64,000 nt of DNA from Nilaparvata lugens (taxonomy: Eukaryota; Arthropoda; Insecta; Hemiptera; Delphacidae), in NCBI RefSeq assembly GCF_014356525.2, contig NC_052506.1, positions 33,683,917 to 33,747,916 of the forward strand. The letters are read 5' to 3'. A program made the position numbers and the translations under genes. The notes under the pieces are model-generated. The model was not told the origin of the DNA. It saw only the letters and a program-made list of their open reading frames with translations, and did no database searches. Below are positions 44,101-58,400 of this stretch, one piece after another. The stretch's first letter is position 1. The number at the start of each line of letters is the position of its first letter.

Positions 44101-45242
44101 TGTTAAGAAAAAAATCAGAAACTCTGATTAAAATGATAAAAGCTAAAAGATAATCCTGTGAGCTAAAATTACAAATGTCATTTTTTGTCGGTAAATTTAA
44201 ATGTGACTAGGTACTGAATGAGAGCCTATATATTGTACTGAGTACTACATTTAGATGTATAGACTTGACTAATGGTTTGGTACGGTAAGTTATGTATGAA
44301 CATTCTGTGCATCTAGTCATTTGAAGCTTTCTTGAAATCAAAATAAAATTTTTCACAAATTAATCTTGATTATTGATGGCTTGAAATAAATTTTAGTATG
44401 CAGCAATTTACATAAATTAACATGAGAATAATTATTGCTAACAAGAAAGAGCTTATAATACGCCTTAGTCAACAAGTTCAACTTTTATAATCAATGGAAT
44501 TTTGAATGTGTATATGAGTTTCTCTTATCTTAATTACATACCTCGAAATACAATAATTAATCACTAGACCAAGCATCTTGTAAAACACTGGAGTATTCAC
44601 AAAAATGTAATGTGATACCGCACACACAGCACAAATGAGCGGTTAACTTTCGTTTAATTAGCATTTCACATGGTGTCACTATCATTTTCATCTATTCAGA
44701 ATTATCGGACATTCATTTTATTGTTTGAAAACTTGTATTCCACATTTTTTGAAGAAATACTGAAAGAGAAATTATGATTTAGCTCACAAGAAGGTGACAG
44801 CTAATTGTAGATTATAAACAGAAACACCATTTTGAATGATTTTGATTTGATGATTAGGTTGGGTGAACGAGTACCGAGACCGAGTAGATATTGGTGGAGA
44901 TGAATATTTTCAACATATAAAATTGTATATTTATCTAAAACTATCAAAATTTGCCATAGATGTCAAAAATGTTTATAATTGTGATAATATAATTATTAAT
45001 TATCAAAATTGACTGAACAGTTCTACGACACTGCTGCCAACAAAACATTAGAAAATTAATCTTATGTATTGACATCGACATAGTTTAGTCGATTAACAAA
45101 GTCGAGGATCGAAATAAATCGAACTGTAAACATAGCCTAAAAATAGAACACCACTACAACAAAAACAACTTAACCTACAATAATGTAATCAAGCTTTATC
45201 TGATTATTTCTGTATTTTTGATGCAAGTATTAATGGTGTAAT
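44101..45242. promoter_or_regulatory. Upstream region of mitochondrial IF-3
   Basis: This contains the presumed promoter and 5' UTR of the gene starting at 45243. Several ATCGA cores lie at 45073-45120, a loose echo of the TATCGATA cluster at 16555. No TATA box or other gene is recognised; the rest is AT-rich. Confidence 0.35.
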
Positions 45243-45818
45243 ATGTCTTTAGTGTGTATTGCTAGTAGAATCATCTATTCGAATCAGATCACTCGAATAA
45301 TCGGTTATCATTTGTTAAAATTTTCATCGGGAAATGTTTGTAAAGTTGAAAATAAATGCATCTTATTTGGACGTCGTTTTGTGTCATATTCTAACTATCT
45401 AAACAAGGAGAATCAGAATGATCCTAAGACGAGTTCAATGGTTCCAGATAATAAGCCAAAGAAGAAGAAAAAAGAGAAACTTGTTTACATAACTTTAATT
45501 GAAAACGATAACATATCAGTCATGACTCACGAGGATGCTATGAAGTTGTCAAAGAGACGTAACTTGAAACTTGTGCAAATTAAGGACTATGAAACGAAAA
45601 CAGAGAGGGCAACTTATCAATTGATGTCACCTGCTGAACTTATGGCCGAAGAAAAGAGTTCGAAGAAAGATAAGAAAGATTCCACCGACGTCAAACTTCT
45701 TTCAATAACCAGTAAGATTGAAGAACATGATTTAGTTTCAAAAACAAAAAACATAATCAAATGGCTCAACAAAAAAAATGAAGTTAGAATATCCATTTCC
45801 AACGATGACAACAAAGGG
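45243..45818 (+). CDS. mIF3: Mitochondrial IF-3 exon 1
   Basis: 192 codons from ATG 45243 to NDDNKG, then a strong GTAAGT donor at 45819. It encodes the targeting peptide, a lysine-rich linker (NKPKKKKKEK), the IF3-N domain and the first helix and strand of IF3-C. Confidence 0.92.
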
Positions 45819-46418
45819 GTAAGTTAATTTTGGCTTTACTGTCCATTATAGGCTTCACATAGAATAATATTATCAATCTAAGGTAGGATTATTAATCTTC
45901 TTCTTTAATATTAAATAACTTGATACGAATATAAATCTACTTCTTTATAGTGGATTAACAATAGGCTATTGCTATCACTTGTGACCATGTTTATAAAAGT
46001 TTACTAAACTTGGCGTAGTAAGCTTTAATTTCCCAATTAATACAATTGTTTGAAATATAATTTCTCATCCATAAGCTTTAATCTAAACTTTTAGGAGCAA
46101 ACAGCAAAGGTGACGTTAAATTAAACACAAAACCAATGCTATAAGATCATAATGACAGTTTATGGGATCTATTCTATTCATTTTTCTTCTGTCTGTGTCC
46201 AGTGTATATAGGTACCGGATAGATTCAAGATTCATTTATTGTCAGAACACTTTAACAAAAATGCAAGACAAAGTCAACAATTCAATAAAAAAATTCTAAA
46301 ATATAACAATAAACGTTAATAGTCATCACAGTCACATCGTAATATATACAAAAATAAGCAAATTCTATATATATATATATTATATATATATATATTATAT
46401 ATATATATATTATATATA

Positions 46419-46450
<32 letters not shown>

Positions 46451-49400
46451 GAGAAACATTTTTAAAACAGGTATATCACAGAATAAGAAAATACAAAGAC
46501 CACCACAAATCCTCATTACCATATGGACATCAGTCAATTAGAATCTTTTTAACAGAAACGTTAAAACTATCAATATCACGTTCTTTAATAAGAGCAGGCA
46601 GTTTATTAAATAACCTCTTTCCAAATTCAACAAAACTTTTCAAAGTTGAATGGTAATTGCACTGTGATAATCTAAGTGCTTCTGCTTGTCTTGTAAAATG
46701 ATTGTGAATATTACTATTTATGGGTAAGATGGATAGATTTTTTCTGGTATACATAAGACATCCAAACACATACAAAGCATAAACAGTCATAATATTTAGT
46801 TTATTTAAACAGAGGTCAACAATGTGCTCTACTATCTACTTTACAAATGATCCTTACGGCCCTTTTTTGTACAACAAAAAGTTTCTTCATATTGGTATCT
46901 CTCCCCCATGCCGAAATACCATACAACAGGTGTGACTGAATGTAAGCATAACGTACAGCTACCAACACATCAATGCTAACAATATTTCTTAATCTACATA
47001 ACATAAAAATGCCTCTAGATATTTTCTTACCCAATGAAAAAATATGATTTTCCCATTTTACATTACTCTGCAATGTGATGCCAAGAAATTTGACATAACT
47101 AATATCTGTCTTACAACCAAAGTCAAAATCTAACAACTGGGTCCTTATCTTTATTGAGACAAAGAAAGTTAGCAGCTGTCCAGTCCTCAATAGTCGCATT
47201 ATTCTGCCCTTTCAGACATTTATTAATAGACATTGTCAATTAATAAAAGCACAAAAGTTCAAATATGTACACCAATCTCAAGATGGCCGATCAAAGAGAC
47301 TGACAAAACATACAATCTCCTCATTCAAAGAAAAGAGAGAGAGAGAGAGAGAGGTTAAATAGCTTCTCTCGGAGCACCTTATTGAAAACTTTCTCCTCCT
47401 GCACCTGTAGTGGAAGTCTATTGTGAATTTTTAATGCGTGCATTGGGTAGCAATTGTGCAGCTTAGCCAATCTAGAGTAGGAAAGGTCATTGTTGTCTCG
47501 CGCTCTAGTTGAATAGTTGTTATGGATCTGGCCTCTTGCTTGGAGTGTGTGAAGTTGGCCTTTGTGAAGCACAAGGGAGTTGAGCACATATTTACTGAAG
47601 ATAGTGAGTATTTCCAGCCTCCTTAACAGCTGACAACAATACTCCAAGTATGGTGATGTTATTATAGAAACCACTTTCTTCTGTAGGAGGAGAATTGTGT
47701 GACATCCACTTGCATGACCCATAAGCAATCCCATAGTTGATGGCAATGAAACAGACCATGGTATGCAGTAACCAGGTAATTCCTTGGAACATAGCTTCTC
47801 AGTTTTCGTATCAGAAATGTTACTTTGGAGAGTCGCTTCATATTATATCAATGTGCGGGTTGATAGAATTACCTAACTCGGAATTCACTGACTTTATTAC
47901 TATTATTATTATTTGTCCAATTTACTACCCACGGTAGGGGTATTTGGATATGTCGATAATATGTATTCAAATCAAGTCATATTTCAATTATTTTAGATAG
48001 CAAAATTACATAAAAATATGTACATAGTAATACTGAGCAGCCTAACTCATCTCGTAATGTGCTTCAAATTCATCAATTGAGTATGCACAAATGCTCAAAA
48101 GCTGCTCCTTCATCAATACTCTGAATTTACGTCCTGTATTTTCTCTTATGTTAGCTGGTAATTTATTGTACAGTCGAATCCCAGCACACTTTACTCCTCT
48201 CTCATACATGGTGGTCCTGTGTGAATCATCTCGCAAATCTTCCCTATGCCTTGTTGTATAATTATTGTAGAAATGTGCGCCAGTTCTGAATTTATTCTTG
48301 TTCATATCTATGAAACATCCGGTCTCTAGGATGTACAAGCTTGGAAGAGGGAGAATTTTCATCTCTTTAAAGTATGGTCTGCAGCTTGAACGTATGGATT
48401 CTCCAACAGTCACTCGTATCGCCCACTTCTGCATACGGAATATGTCTATCACTTGACTCGAGTTCCCCCAAAATATGATACCGTAGGTCAGAAGAGAATG
48501 AAACATTGCGAAATACACGTCTTTGTTCAAGTTTTTGTATCCAACAATTATTTCAAGTTTCTAAGTATGAATATTACAGAGCTCAACTTACTCTTTAAAT
48601 ATTCCAAATGATGTCCCCAAGAAAGTTTTGAATCCGATACCACTCCTAGAACTTTTATATTGGCTACATATTCTACATTTCTGTCGTCTTCCACTTCCAA
48701 AGTTGTCCCTCTAGCTGTTCTGAAAGGTATTTGCTTTGTTTTTTCGCGATTCAGTTTGAGCATAATAGCGGTTAACCATTTATCCAGTTTAACAATTAAA
48801 CGTTTTTGAACTCAGACTCCAATTTTTGTTGACTGTTACACTTCAATGAAATGCTCACGTCATCAGCATACAATACAGAATGCGCAGGTTCCAGGTATGA
48901 AGGTAAATCGTTGATGTACAAGAGAAACAGCAATGGCCTAAGAACCGAGCCTTGAGGTACCCCACTCCTTGTCCTCTTCCATTCAGAATTATAAAGGAAT
49001 GGAGATGACTGAATCTCCACCCGCTGATATCTGTCAGTTAGGTATGAGTCAAACCATCTGAGAACCGCGCCCCTGAATCCATACATCTGCAGCTTACGAG
49101 ACAAGATTTCCCCGTTGACATGATCAAACGCCTTTGAGAGGTCTGCCACCAACCCACATGCCTTAGCTCCACCATCCACTGATTTGAGAACTTCATCTAT
49201 GAATGAGAAGAGAGCGTCTCCTGTTGAAATACTTGGTCTAAATCCAAACTGTCTAGAAGACAATAAACGCAACTGGCTCAAATACTTTCTCAACCTTTGA
49301 AGTATGACATATTCAAAAATTTTAAGAAATATTGGTGGATTAGCTATTGGTCGATGATTCTCTGGAAGTTCATGTCGGCCTTTCTTATACTTAGGAACTA

Positions 49401-52400
49401 TTTTTGACAATTTCGACTTGGATGGAACGTAACCAACTTGCATTGATCTGTTGAAAGTGGAAGAAAGAGGCTTCAAGATATGTACTGCTGTTTGCTTAAT
49501 CAAACTATTTGAGATATTGAAACAATCATATTATCTTTAGTTCTTTAGTTTCTTAATTATCTCTTCAAGTTCTCTGATACTTAGCGGATAGAAATGATTG
49601 AGATGTGTGTTATTTTGCTCATTAGGCCTAATCAAGAAGAACTCTAAAAAACTATTCATGTCGCTCAATCCTGTAATTGCTCCCTGAATTTTAACTGGTG
49701 TGCTGACAAAAACGTTGTTCAGTAAAGCCGCAGCTTCATTTCCAGTTTTCAAGATTCCAGAATCATTAGCTATTCTTGTCTCCAATGTTGATTTTTTATT
49801 ATTGGCATATTCAGTTCTAACTCATTTCCAGGCGGCTCTGGACTGATTTTCGGCACTTCTAATGAATTTACTAGCAGCTATTCTCCTAGCTGTCTTGAGT
49901 ATCTTTTTGTATATAGATCTGTAGATTTAAAAATATTCCAAAAAACTCATGACTCTCACGTCTGAAGTTGTAATTACATAAGTCATTTCATCTCTCATGG
50001 ATGGGTTCTTAAGCTCTTGGTTTTCATCATTTCACAGGAGACCCTGATACCCGAAGTAATCCACACAAGCTCATTCTTCCGTGTATTACCTACTGATTTT
50101 TCAGGAACCGATTGGTTGCAGTGGTTGATGTATGTAAACATAAAATTGTTAAACATGGTTTCAACATCTCTACATCTATATACAGAGTGCCAATTCTCTT
50201 TTGATAAGCCTTGATTCAGAGTTTCTATATTACTTTGATTAATATAGTGCGTATAATTCTCCTTTTTCTACCTATAATCTTTTTACATGCATCTAAATAT
50301 GAATTTATTTCTTGTATCTGGAAGGAGACACTACTGCCATCATGATCTGAGAAGGAACATGGGATTGTTTCACTGTTGCAAAGAGTTACTGGGTGATTTG
50401 TAATAATATAATCGATTTCTGTAGCTGTACTCGATGTAATTCTTGTTGACCCATTAGTTATCTTATTCAAATTGAATGATGAAAGTAGGTTTTTGAAAAC
50501 ACTCTTGTCTATGTCCTCCTTACAAAAGTCCAGATTAAAATCACCGCACAGACACACTAATTTACATTTCTCTTTAGAAACTCTAGATAGAACGGACCGA
50601 AGCAATTCAATGAAAACATCAAAGTCAGTGTTTGAAGCTCTGTAAACACATAATACTATTACTTTTTGTGCAATTGATTCAAGTTTCAATTCCACTGAAG
50701 AGATTTCAAACACACTCTCGACCGATGAGGAGATTAAATCAGTTCAAGGTCTACAACTATTAATAGATTCGTCACGTACGAATATACAAGACCCTCCTCG
50801 AATTTTAACTTTCCTATTAAATTGGGATTTCAGCGTAAAATTGGAAAGGGAAAGAAGGCTCAACTCATTCTCACTTAGCCAATGCTCTTTTAGACACAGT
50901 ACGTCAATAGTTGGTTTTTCGTGTAAAAGAATTTCTATATCCAGTTTGGCATTCAGCAAACCCTGGCAATTTACGTGGAAGACTTCGAAACCTCTAAAAA
51001 ATTTCCACCATTAATTGTAGGTATGGGACTCTCCTTCACTAAGCATTCATCAACTGCAATGTTATTATTCTTGGAATTATTCGGACTCCCGATAATGCCA
51101 TGCTTGAAGAGCTTGATGAGTTTCTGTTTTCCGCCGTGTCTGTTCAAATGAAGCCCATGTCTTGTAAAGTCAGTCAAATCTAGAGGTGTCACATTATCCC
51201 TTCCATTGGATTGGTGATACTGTCATAATAGGAGATATTAATATCAACATTTTGGCGACTGGTGATAATAAAGTTGATGATTACTTAGAAGTTCTCAGCT
51301 ACTACGGTTTTGAATCGATTATAGACATACCTACTAGAGTAACAGAGACAACATCAACCTGCATTGATCACGTATTTATGAGATCACAAAATTTTTCACA
51401 TTTTGAAAAATGTGCAGTTATTGAGGATTTAATTGGTGATCATAGAGCTATAACATTGACAATTCGCGCTAACCTAGATAATAGTAGAAGGAATTCTTGT
51501 AAAGAAAAATACAAAATCGATTTAGACAAACTGAATAATTTCCTCCTGTCTCATGATTGGGGTGATGTTTTCTCAAGTAATAATGTTAACTATAAATTTG
51601 ATAAATTTATTGAGGTATTTAAAAATTATATTGATTGTTCAAAGGTGAGAGTCGAATGCAAAATAAAATCAATGAATTTGAAGAAACTCAAACCATGGAT
51701 AACTGATGGTCTGTGTGCAGCAATCCACTCGCGTGATAGATTTTTTAAAATAATGGAAAGAAACCCTGATAACTTGAGATTAAAAAATAACTTCAAAACT
51801 TCTCTAGAAAAATAAAAAATTGGATTAAAATTGAAAAAATAAAGTATTATTCTTCATTAAATCAAATGCCTCCATGGCAAAAATGGCAAGTTTTGAATAA
51901 GCTGTGTGGAAATCCGAAAAAATGTAAACCCCTAAAAGAATTAAAAATAGAACACAGGGATGAAATTGTTAGTGATGCAAAAAGATTGTCGAATCTTTTT
52001 AATGAGTATTTTGTTAACATTGGCAGAGATGTCGCTGCTAATTCTAAGTGTGGAGCTGATAACATGGACTATCACAATATCTTCAAGGAAACTAATCAGC
52101 AGAAGTCTATATTCCTTGAAGCTGTTACCTATGATGAGCTCTTAGTTTACATTAGAGGATTAGAAAATGGTAAATCTTGTGGGGATGACTGTATATCTTC
52201 TGGATTATTGAAGAATGTTGCGCTGGCCATAGTACCAATTCTAGTTGATATTTTCAATTGTAGTCTCTCTACAGAGGTGTTTCCTTCTGGGATGAAGCTA
52301 GCAAGAGTGGTGCAAGTTTTCAAGTCGGGTTCTCGATTGAAGTTGAACAATTATAGACCTATATCCCTGCTGTCAGTATTTTCAAAGTTGTTGGAGAAGA

Positions 52401-55400
52401 TAATGAAAAGGAGACTTCTAGAATTTCTTGATTCATGTAATTTTTTCTATAGTAACCAATTTGGCTTTCGTGAATGTATGAATACAGAAATGGCACTTGA
52501 AAGGTTTATGGCAGTTGTTTTCTCTGGTCTTAACTTCAGGCCAGCACGCTGTGTCGCAGGACTGTTTCTAGATATAAAAAAGGCATTTGACACAGTGAAC
52601 CATTCGATCTTGTTAAATAAATTGTATAATGCTGGCATCAGGGGCGTGGCTCATGACTGGTTCTTGTCCTATTTGAATGACAGACAACAATATGTAGCCA
52701 TTGGAGGTGTGAAGAGTGAGGTTCAGGTAGTGGACTGTGGTGTACCACAGGGATCAGTCCTTGGGCCAATCTTGTTCCTCATTTTTATTAATGATCTCTA
52801 TTCGTTCAGGTTCTCTGGTATGCCTGTATCTTTTGCAGATGACACTGCATTGGCATATTGTGATCTGGATGGCCCCAATTTGGTAAGATTAATGCAGGAT
52901 GATTTGAACAAGCTGTTGCTCTGGTTTAGACACAATAAGATTCAGCTCAATCTTTCAAAGACAAAATACATGCTGTTTACACTATCAACATCATGGACAT
53001 TGCCTTCTGCACTGAAGTTTCATGGTAGCTGTGCGAGTGATGACTGTGACTGTGAAGTGGTTGGTCAAACTGACTCATTGAAATATTTGGGTGTGATTGT
53101 TGACGAAAAGCTCACTTGGTCTCATCATATTACTAATATAAAAAGCCATCTGCTGTTAATACTGAGGAAGTTCTACTTTTTGAATAAATTTCTCCCTGAG
53201 TGTCCTGAGGCAGCTATATTTTGCACTTGTCGATTCAAAAATCAGCTACGGTATAAATTGTTGGGGCTCCACTTACATTAGTTACTTGAAGCCCTTAATA
53301 ACTAAACAAAAATCCATAGTTCGTGCCATCAAGAAGGAGGGTAGATATGAACATTCTTTTCCTATCTTTCAGAGTCTCAGATTCTTGCCTCTCAGATATA
53401 TCTTTGTTTTCAAGGTATTGTATATGTTTTATGCTATGTCTGGAAACTGTGGTCATGCGTTGTTCAGGGATGTTCCTAGTTATCAAACTAGGAGAGTGAC
53501 ATCTGATTTACTAAGACTTCCTAAATCGTATACCACTTGTTTCCAGAAATCGTTTGTATTTCTCGGCCCTAAGTTTTTCAACAATATTCCTCTTGAAATT
53601 AAGAGAACACAAAATCGACTTGTTTTTAAAACAAAAGTTCTTGGATGGCTTAGAGGTCTTATGCCTGATTATCTAGAGACCTTATTCAATGTGGTTTCTT
53701 AGTTAAAATACTCTGATAATGGTGGCTATGCATTGGCTAAATGAGCTGGAATTGGAAGTGAGCATGGTTAGTGTGAATGTGTGAGTGATTGGTTGCTGAT
53801 TTTTCTTTCTTTCTTCTTTTTATATTTTTCTACTTCTCTATAAATTCATAAATTATCAGATATTCATTCCTGCTCGCAGACGTAGAGTTTTGTACTCTCA
53901 GCAAGCAGTATTTTTCTATCCAAATTCACAAATTAGTCCTGGTTTAGCATGTTCGAATTCTTGTCTGATGTTATTGTTTAATAAATTAGACTTTTATGTA
54001 CTTTATAAATTATTAACTTATTACTCTAATATTGTTAAGCTGTATTATTTTTTTTCTCATGATTTGTAAATATTGTGAATTGGATTGAATAAAATTTGAA
54101 TTTGAATTTGAATTTGATTTGTTCATGTAGCCATGAATTCATTTTTCTGATATTGACGTTCATGAGGGGTCTATCATATCTATACGGTATATTGGAGATA
54201 GTGACGTTAGTGTGACTAGCAGTATTGAATACTTTTTCCAATTTCAAGTCTGTAATTTGTAATGATTTATCTGTCACATCGTTAGTACCAGCCAAAATGA
54301 TAAGCTTATCATTCATGTTAAAATCTCTCGTTAAATCATCGATGTCATAAGTTAAGGTATTGAATGAACATCCCGGTTTTGAGAGTACAGTCACCTCATA
54401 TCCATTATGCCTTACTTTCTCATTAAGATCTCAACCAATATCTCTTCCATGACTATCTGACAATATTAATACTCTCTTATTTTTAGTTTTCCTTTTTGAT
54501 TTTCTAACTCTATGAACTACTTTGCCCATCACAGCATTTTCACCACCATTCATAACACCACAATTTCCAGTTTGTGACTCCATAATTCTGTCATTAATTT
54601 CTGAATGCTTTGTATAGTTTTTACGGTGATAATAGCTTTTCAGGTCTTTAAGCTCCACGTTCAAAGATTTATTCTCGATTCTTAGAACAGTATTTTCCGC
54701 CTCCAGAAACTCCATACTCACTTTCATCTGATCCATAACAGTAATGTGTTCCATTAATTTCTTGTCAACATCAATGGAATGATTTACCGCATCATTCCAT
54801 TGCTGTTTCATTGTAGTCATTTTGTCATTATATCGGATATTTCTTTTCTTAGAGAGTCTATCATTTCATTCTTATTATCATGAGGTTCAGCTGGGTTGTG
54901 ATGGACGGGAGAACTCGAACCTATTGGGGTACCAGATGTGCTTACATTGAATACGCTTGAAGCGGTCAGTAAGATATCAGAATCCTCCATGTTGGAAGAC
55001 TTGTCAGGTAGAGAGATATTCTCTAAATTCAAAGAAACAGAAGTATTGTCAGGAGGTGAAGAGTCGTGAAGCCCTCCACCATTAGAAGAATCTAGTGAAC
55101 TAGATTGGTGATTGTGTTTCAGGTTTGGGCCGGTTGTTAGATTCAGCATTGAGTCAGAACGTATAGAAACCTTACATGTTTTGACCAGACATCGCCAAAT
55201 TATTTCACCTGCAGTTGAGGTTCTATCCTTTCTGAATTTATACCATATGATCAGAGCAGTTTTGATTCATACGACAGTTTAACATTGAGTCAGCGAATTC
55301 CGAGTTAGCCAATTCTATCAACCTTGTTACCGCCAACCAGTTGCGGTAAGTAACCGCTACGACCGCTGCCGCTAGATCCTGCAGAGCTGTTTTGAACTGT

Positions 55401-58400
55401 TGTTCACCAAGGAACCGTTCTTTGGAGGAGTCGTTCTCGTTCATCGTTCACTCAGTTTGCTGTACAAAGTGTCGATCCCGCCTTCCTGCAACGTATCGTG
55501 TCGTTTCCAGCTCCAAGTTAGATTTGTGTTGATTTTCTTCAAGATTAATCTGATCCAAGTGTTTTATTCCCGTGATACCGCTTCAATATGAACCTGAGAC
55601 TTATTATTGTTGTGTATAATTATTCATAAAGACAGTATAGAACCAAGCAAGTTAGTTGTGCTCGCTTCCCAAGAGTAGTGATTCCCGCCTTTGAATGAAA
55701 GACTATCTGTTTTACATGCCTGTTTAACACCGCCTTGTTGTATATTGAACTTGATTTATGTGTTTGAATACTTAATTTGATCAACCAATTGTTGGTCTGG
55801 TCCTCCGATTATTAATAAAAGTGTATTTGCCTCAACTTGTGTTCACTCAGTCCAGCCTGGCTCAACCATTTAGAAGCTACTAAGTAATTTGTTATTGCGC
55901 CCAACTCGGTGGCCGAAACAAAACCCAATGTGCTGGTACCATATCAGTGATGAGTCTACCATGAATCCAAGGAGCTTAACCTCAGGCCCACCAAAAGGAG
56001 GCAGACTGAGCCTCAGTGTGCACAGAACATTCTGCGTCTTCTCTCCATTCATATACAGTCTGTTTGCCCTAAGCCATGCGCTCGCCTCCTCCAACAGTTC
56101 AGCAAACCTCAGTACAGCCAATTGTGGATCCTCTTCCTGTGCAATGAGAGTTGTTGTATCGTTAGCAAACAGCAGGGCTTTTCCATCCATACTAAGTCCA
56201 TTTATGAAAATGAGGAACAGTAGAGGGCCAAGAATTGATCCCTGCGGCACTCCATACTTGTCCTGGAGCTCCTGTGATTTGGCACCGTTAACTGTTACAA
56301 CCTGCCTACGCCGTAAAAGGTACTCCTCCATCGTTATCATGGCCACTCCTCCAACACCATATCTCATGAGCTCCCCCAGCAAAATCTCATGAGATACGCA
56401 ATCGAAAGCCTTGGTGAGGTCACAGAAGGTCATGGCAGTTGAGTGCTCCTTCTCCATTGCCTTAAGTATAGATTCCACCAGGCGTTGATCAGCATCAGTT
56501 GTCGATCTCTCACAGCAAAACCCAAACTGGTCCTCCGTAAAGAGTGAATTCTCCTCAAAATAGGCTGGAAGTTGTATGAGCATCACAGACTCAATAATCT
56601 TTGCAAAAACAGGAATCAGAGATATAGATCGATAGTTTGACAACTCTTCCATATCACCCTTTTTGAAGATTGGCACCGTTCTTGAAATTTTCAGTAGATC
56701 AGGAAAAACACCTTTTTCCAAACAGCTGTTAATTAGTCTGCTAAGTGGTACAGCTATTGAAGAGATGACTGTCTTCATGAGAAAAATAGAAATGCCATAG
56801 ACATCAGGACTCTTTGAGCTCTTGTAGCCATTTACAATTTCTACCAAGTCCATAGGTGTCACTCTTTTCCATCTGTCAAATATACAGTTCTTTAAAGGTA
56901 CTCTGTCCACCGCACATTCTGTAGTTCCTGTAAAAGCTACAACAATCTGTATAACAGAGTGAACCAAACAGTTTTTAAATCATCTGGACTTGCATTTCTA
57001 GGTAGAGCAGATTGTTTATTTTTATATTTATTTATAATATTCCAGACTGCCTTGCGGCGTTTGTGGCTTGACTTATGATTCTTTCCAAGTTGGATTTTTT
57101 GGTATCAGCAATGTCTAACATCTAACCAAGGTGTCAAAACCATAAAATTAACGACAAAATAATATTTCTAGCTAATATCTCAGCTTCAGTTAGTTCTATG
57201 TCAGTCATTAATCAATAATTTTATTCGATTCAACACAATATTCCTAAAAGAAATCAAAATTCAAAAAATCACAATCAAAAATAAATTTCTAATAAAATAC
57301 AAAAACATCATCCAGAAACTCCTAAACACGTCAGTAAGCCCTACCCTTGAAGAATTTGATCTCTAAGGACGCAATTCTATTTATCAAATTACTAAAATCC
57401 AACTGCTTCACCCATGCCAGCAGATTGTTTCAGTAGTGTGTGTAGTACTGAACTCCTGTAATCACTAGAGGCGTACACTGTGAATCGCAAGTAGCTTCGA
57501 TGACTAGTATTGGAGTGATGCATATTTCATTTGTAGGCCTACACATGCTTGTTAGTACAGATTCTACTATCAGTATTATCTTGTTGTTCTTATTGATTTA
57601 CATCAGACAGAAAATGATAAAGTGACTGACAACTGTCAAAATTCCGCCTAACAGAAGAGGCATTTTCCCATAAACGACGGCAGAATGTATTTACGCTCAG
57701 ATATGACCGTAGCAGGCTAAGCTTACCTTGTTTAAGACGATGTGTTCCTGGATTGAGAGCCCAGTTATGTTTGAAATTGTTGTGCGACCCCTGCAAAGCA
57801 AATTCTCAACAGTGGATGCATATCCATTCAACTGCCCACACAGTTCAAACAAAAAGAGGCATATAGTGTAAACTTAGATTACTTTCGCTTGCAGTAATAA
57901 TACGATCAGCTCGTTTTAGCAGCTCTAGTATAATCTCAGCCCTAGTTGAATGGTCCCACATGAGTATACCATAAAAAATATTACTGTTGAGAAGAAAGTT
58001 ATACATTATGACCAGATAAGCCTTCGTCACATGTCCCATGTCTCCCCTCAGTTTCAGCAAAAGTAACAATTTGGTACAGTCTCTTGGACACCAATGTAGC
58101 TAGCTCATCAGAGTTTTATGTGTGTAGAAAAACCAAGCATCTTCATTGGGTCTTCCATAATTATAATATAGCTATATTGATAGGAAATGAGTGTTGATAG
58201 GAAATTACATATGGCAAGCCAGAACATTCAAAAGGATCTCTCTGCCGATAAAAGCCATAAGAATAAATAAATAAATAATATAATATGATGATATATTGTT
58301 CGGTATGCTTCTTTTGTTATTCAGCATTAAACAGAAAGCACACTTTTAAAAAATACTCCAGTCAATATAAAAATATTATTTTCGACATACAAACTCTCTT

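Noticed and set aside
46205..58145. Several short frames as independent host genes
   Set aside because: All contain LINE endonuclease, RT or C-terminal motifs, or lie between them in the same strand and order.
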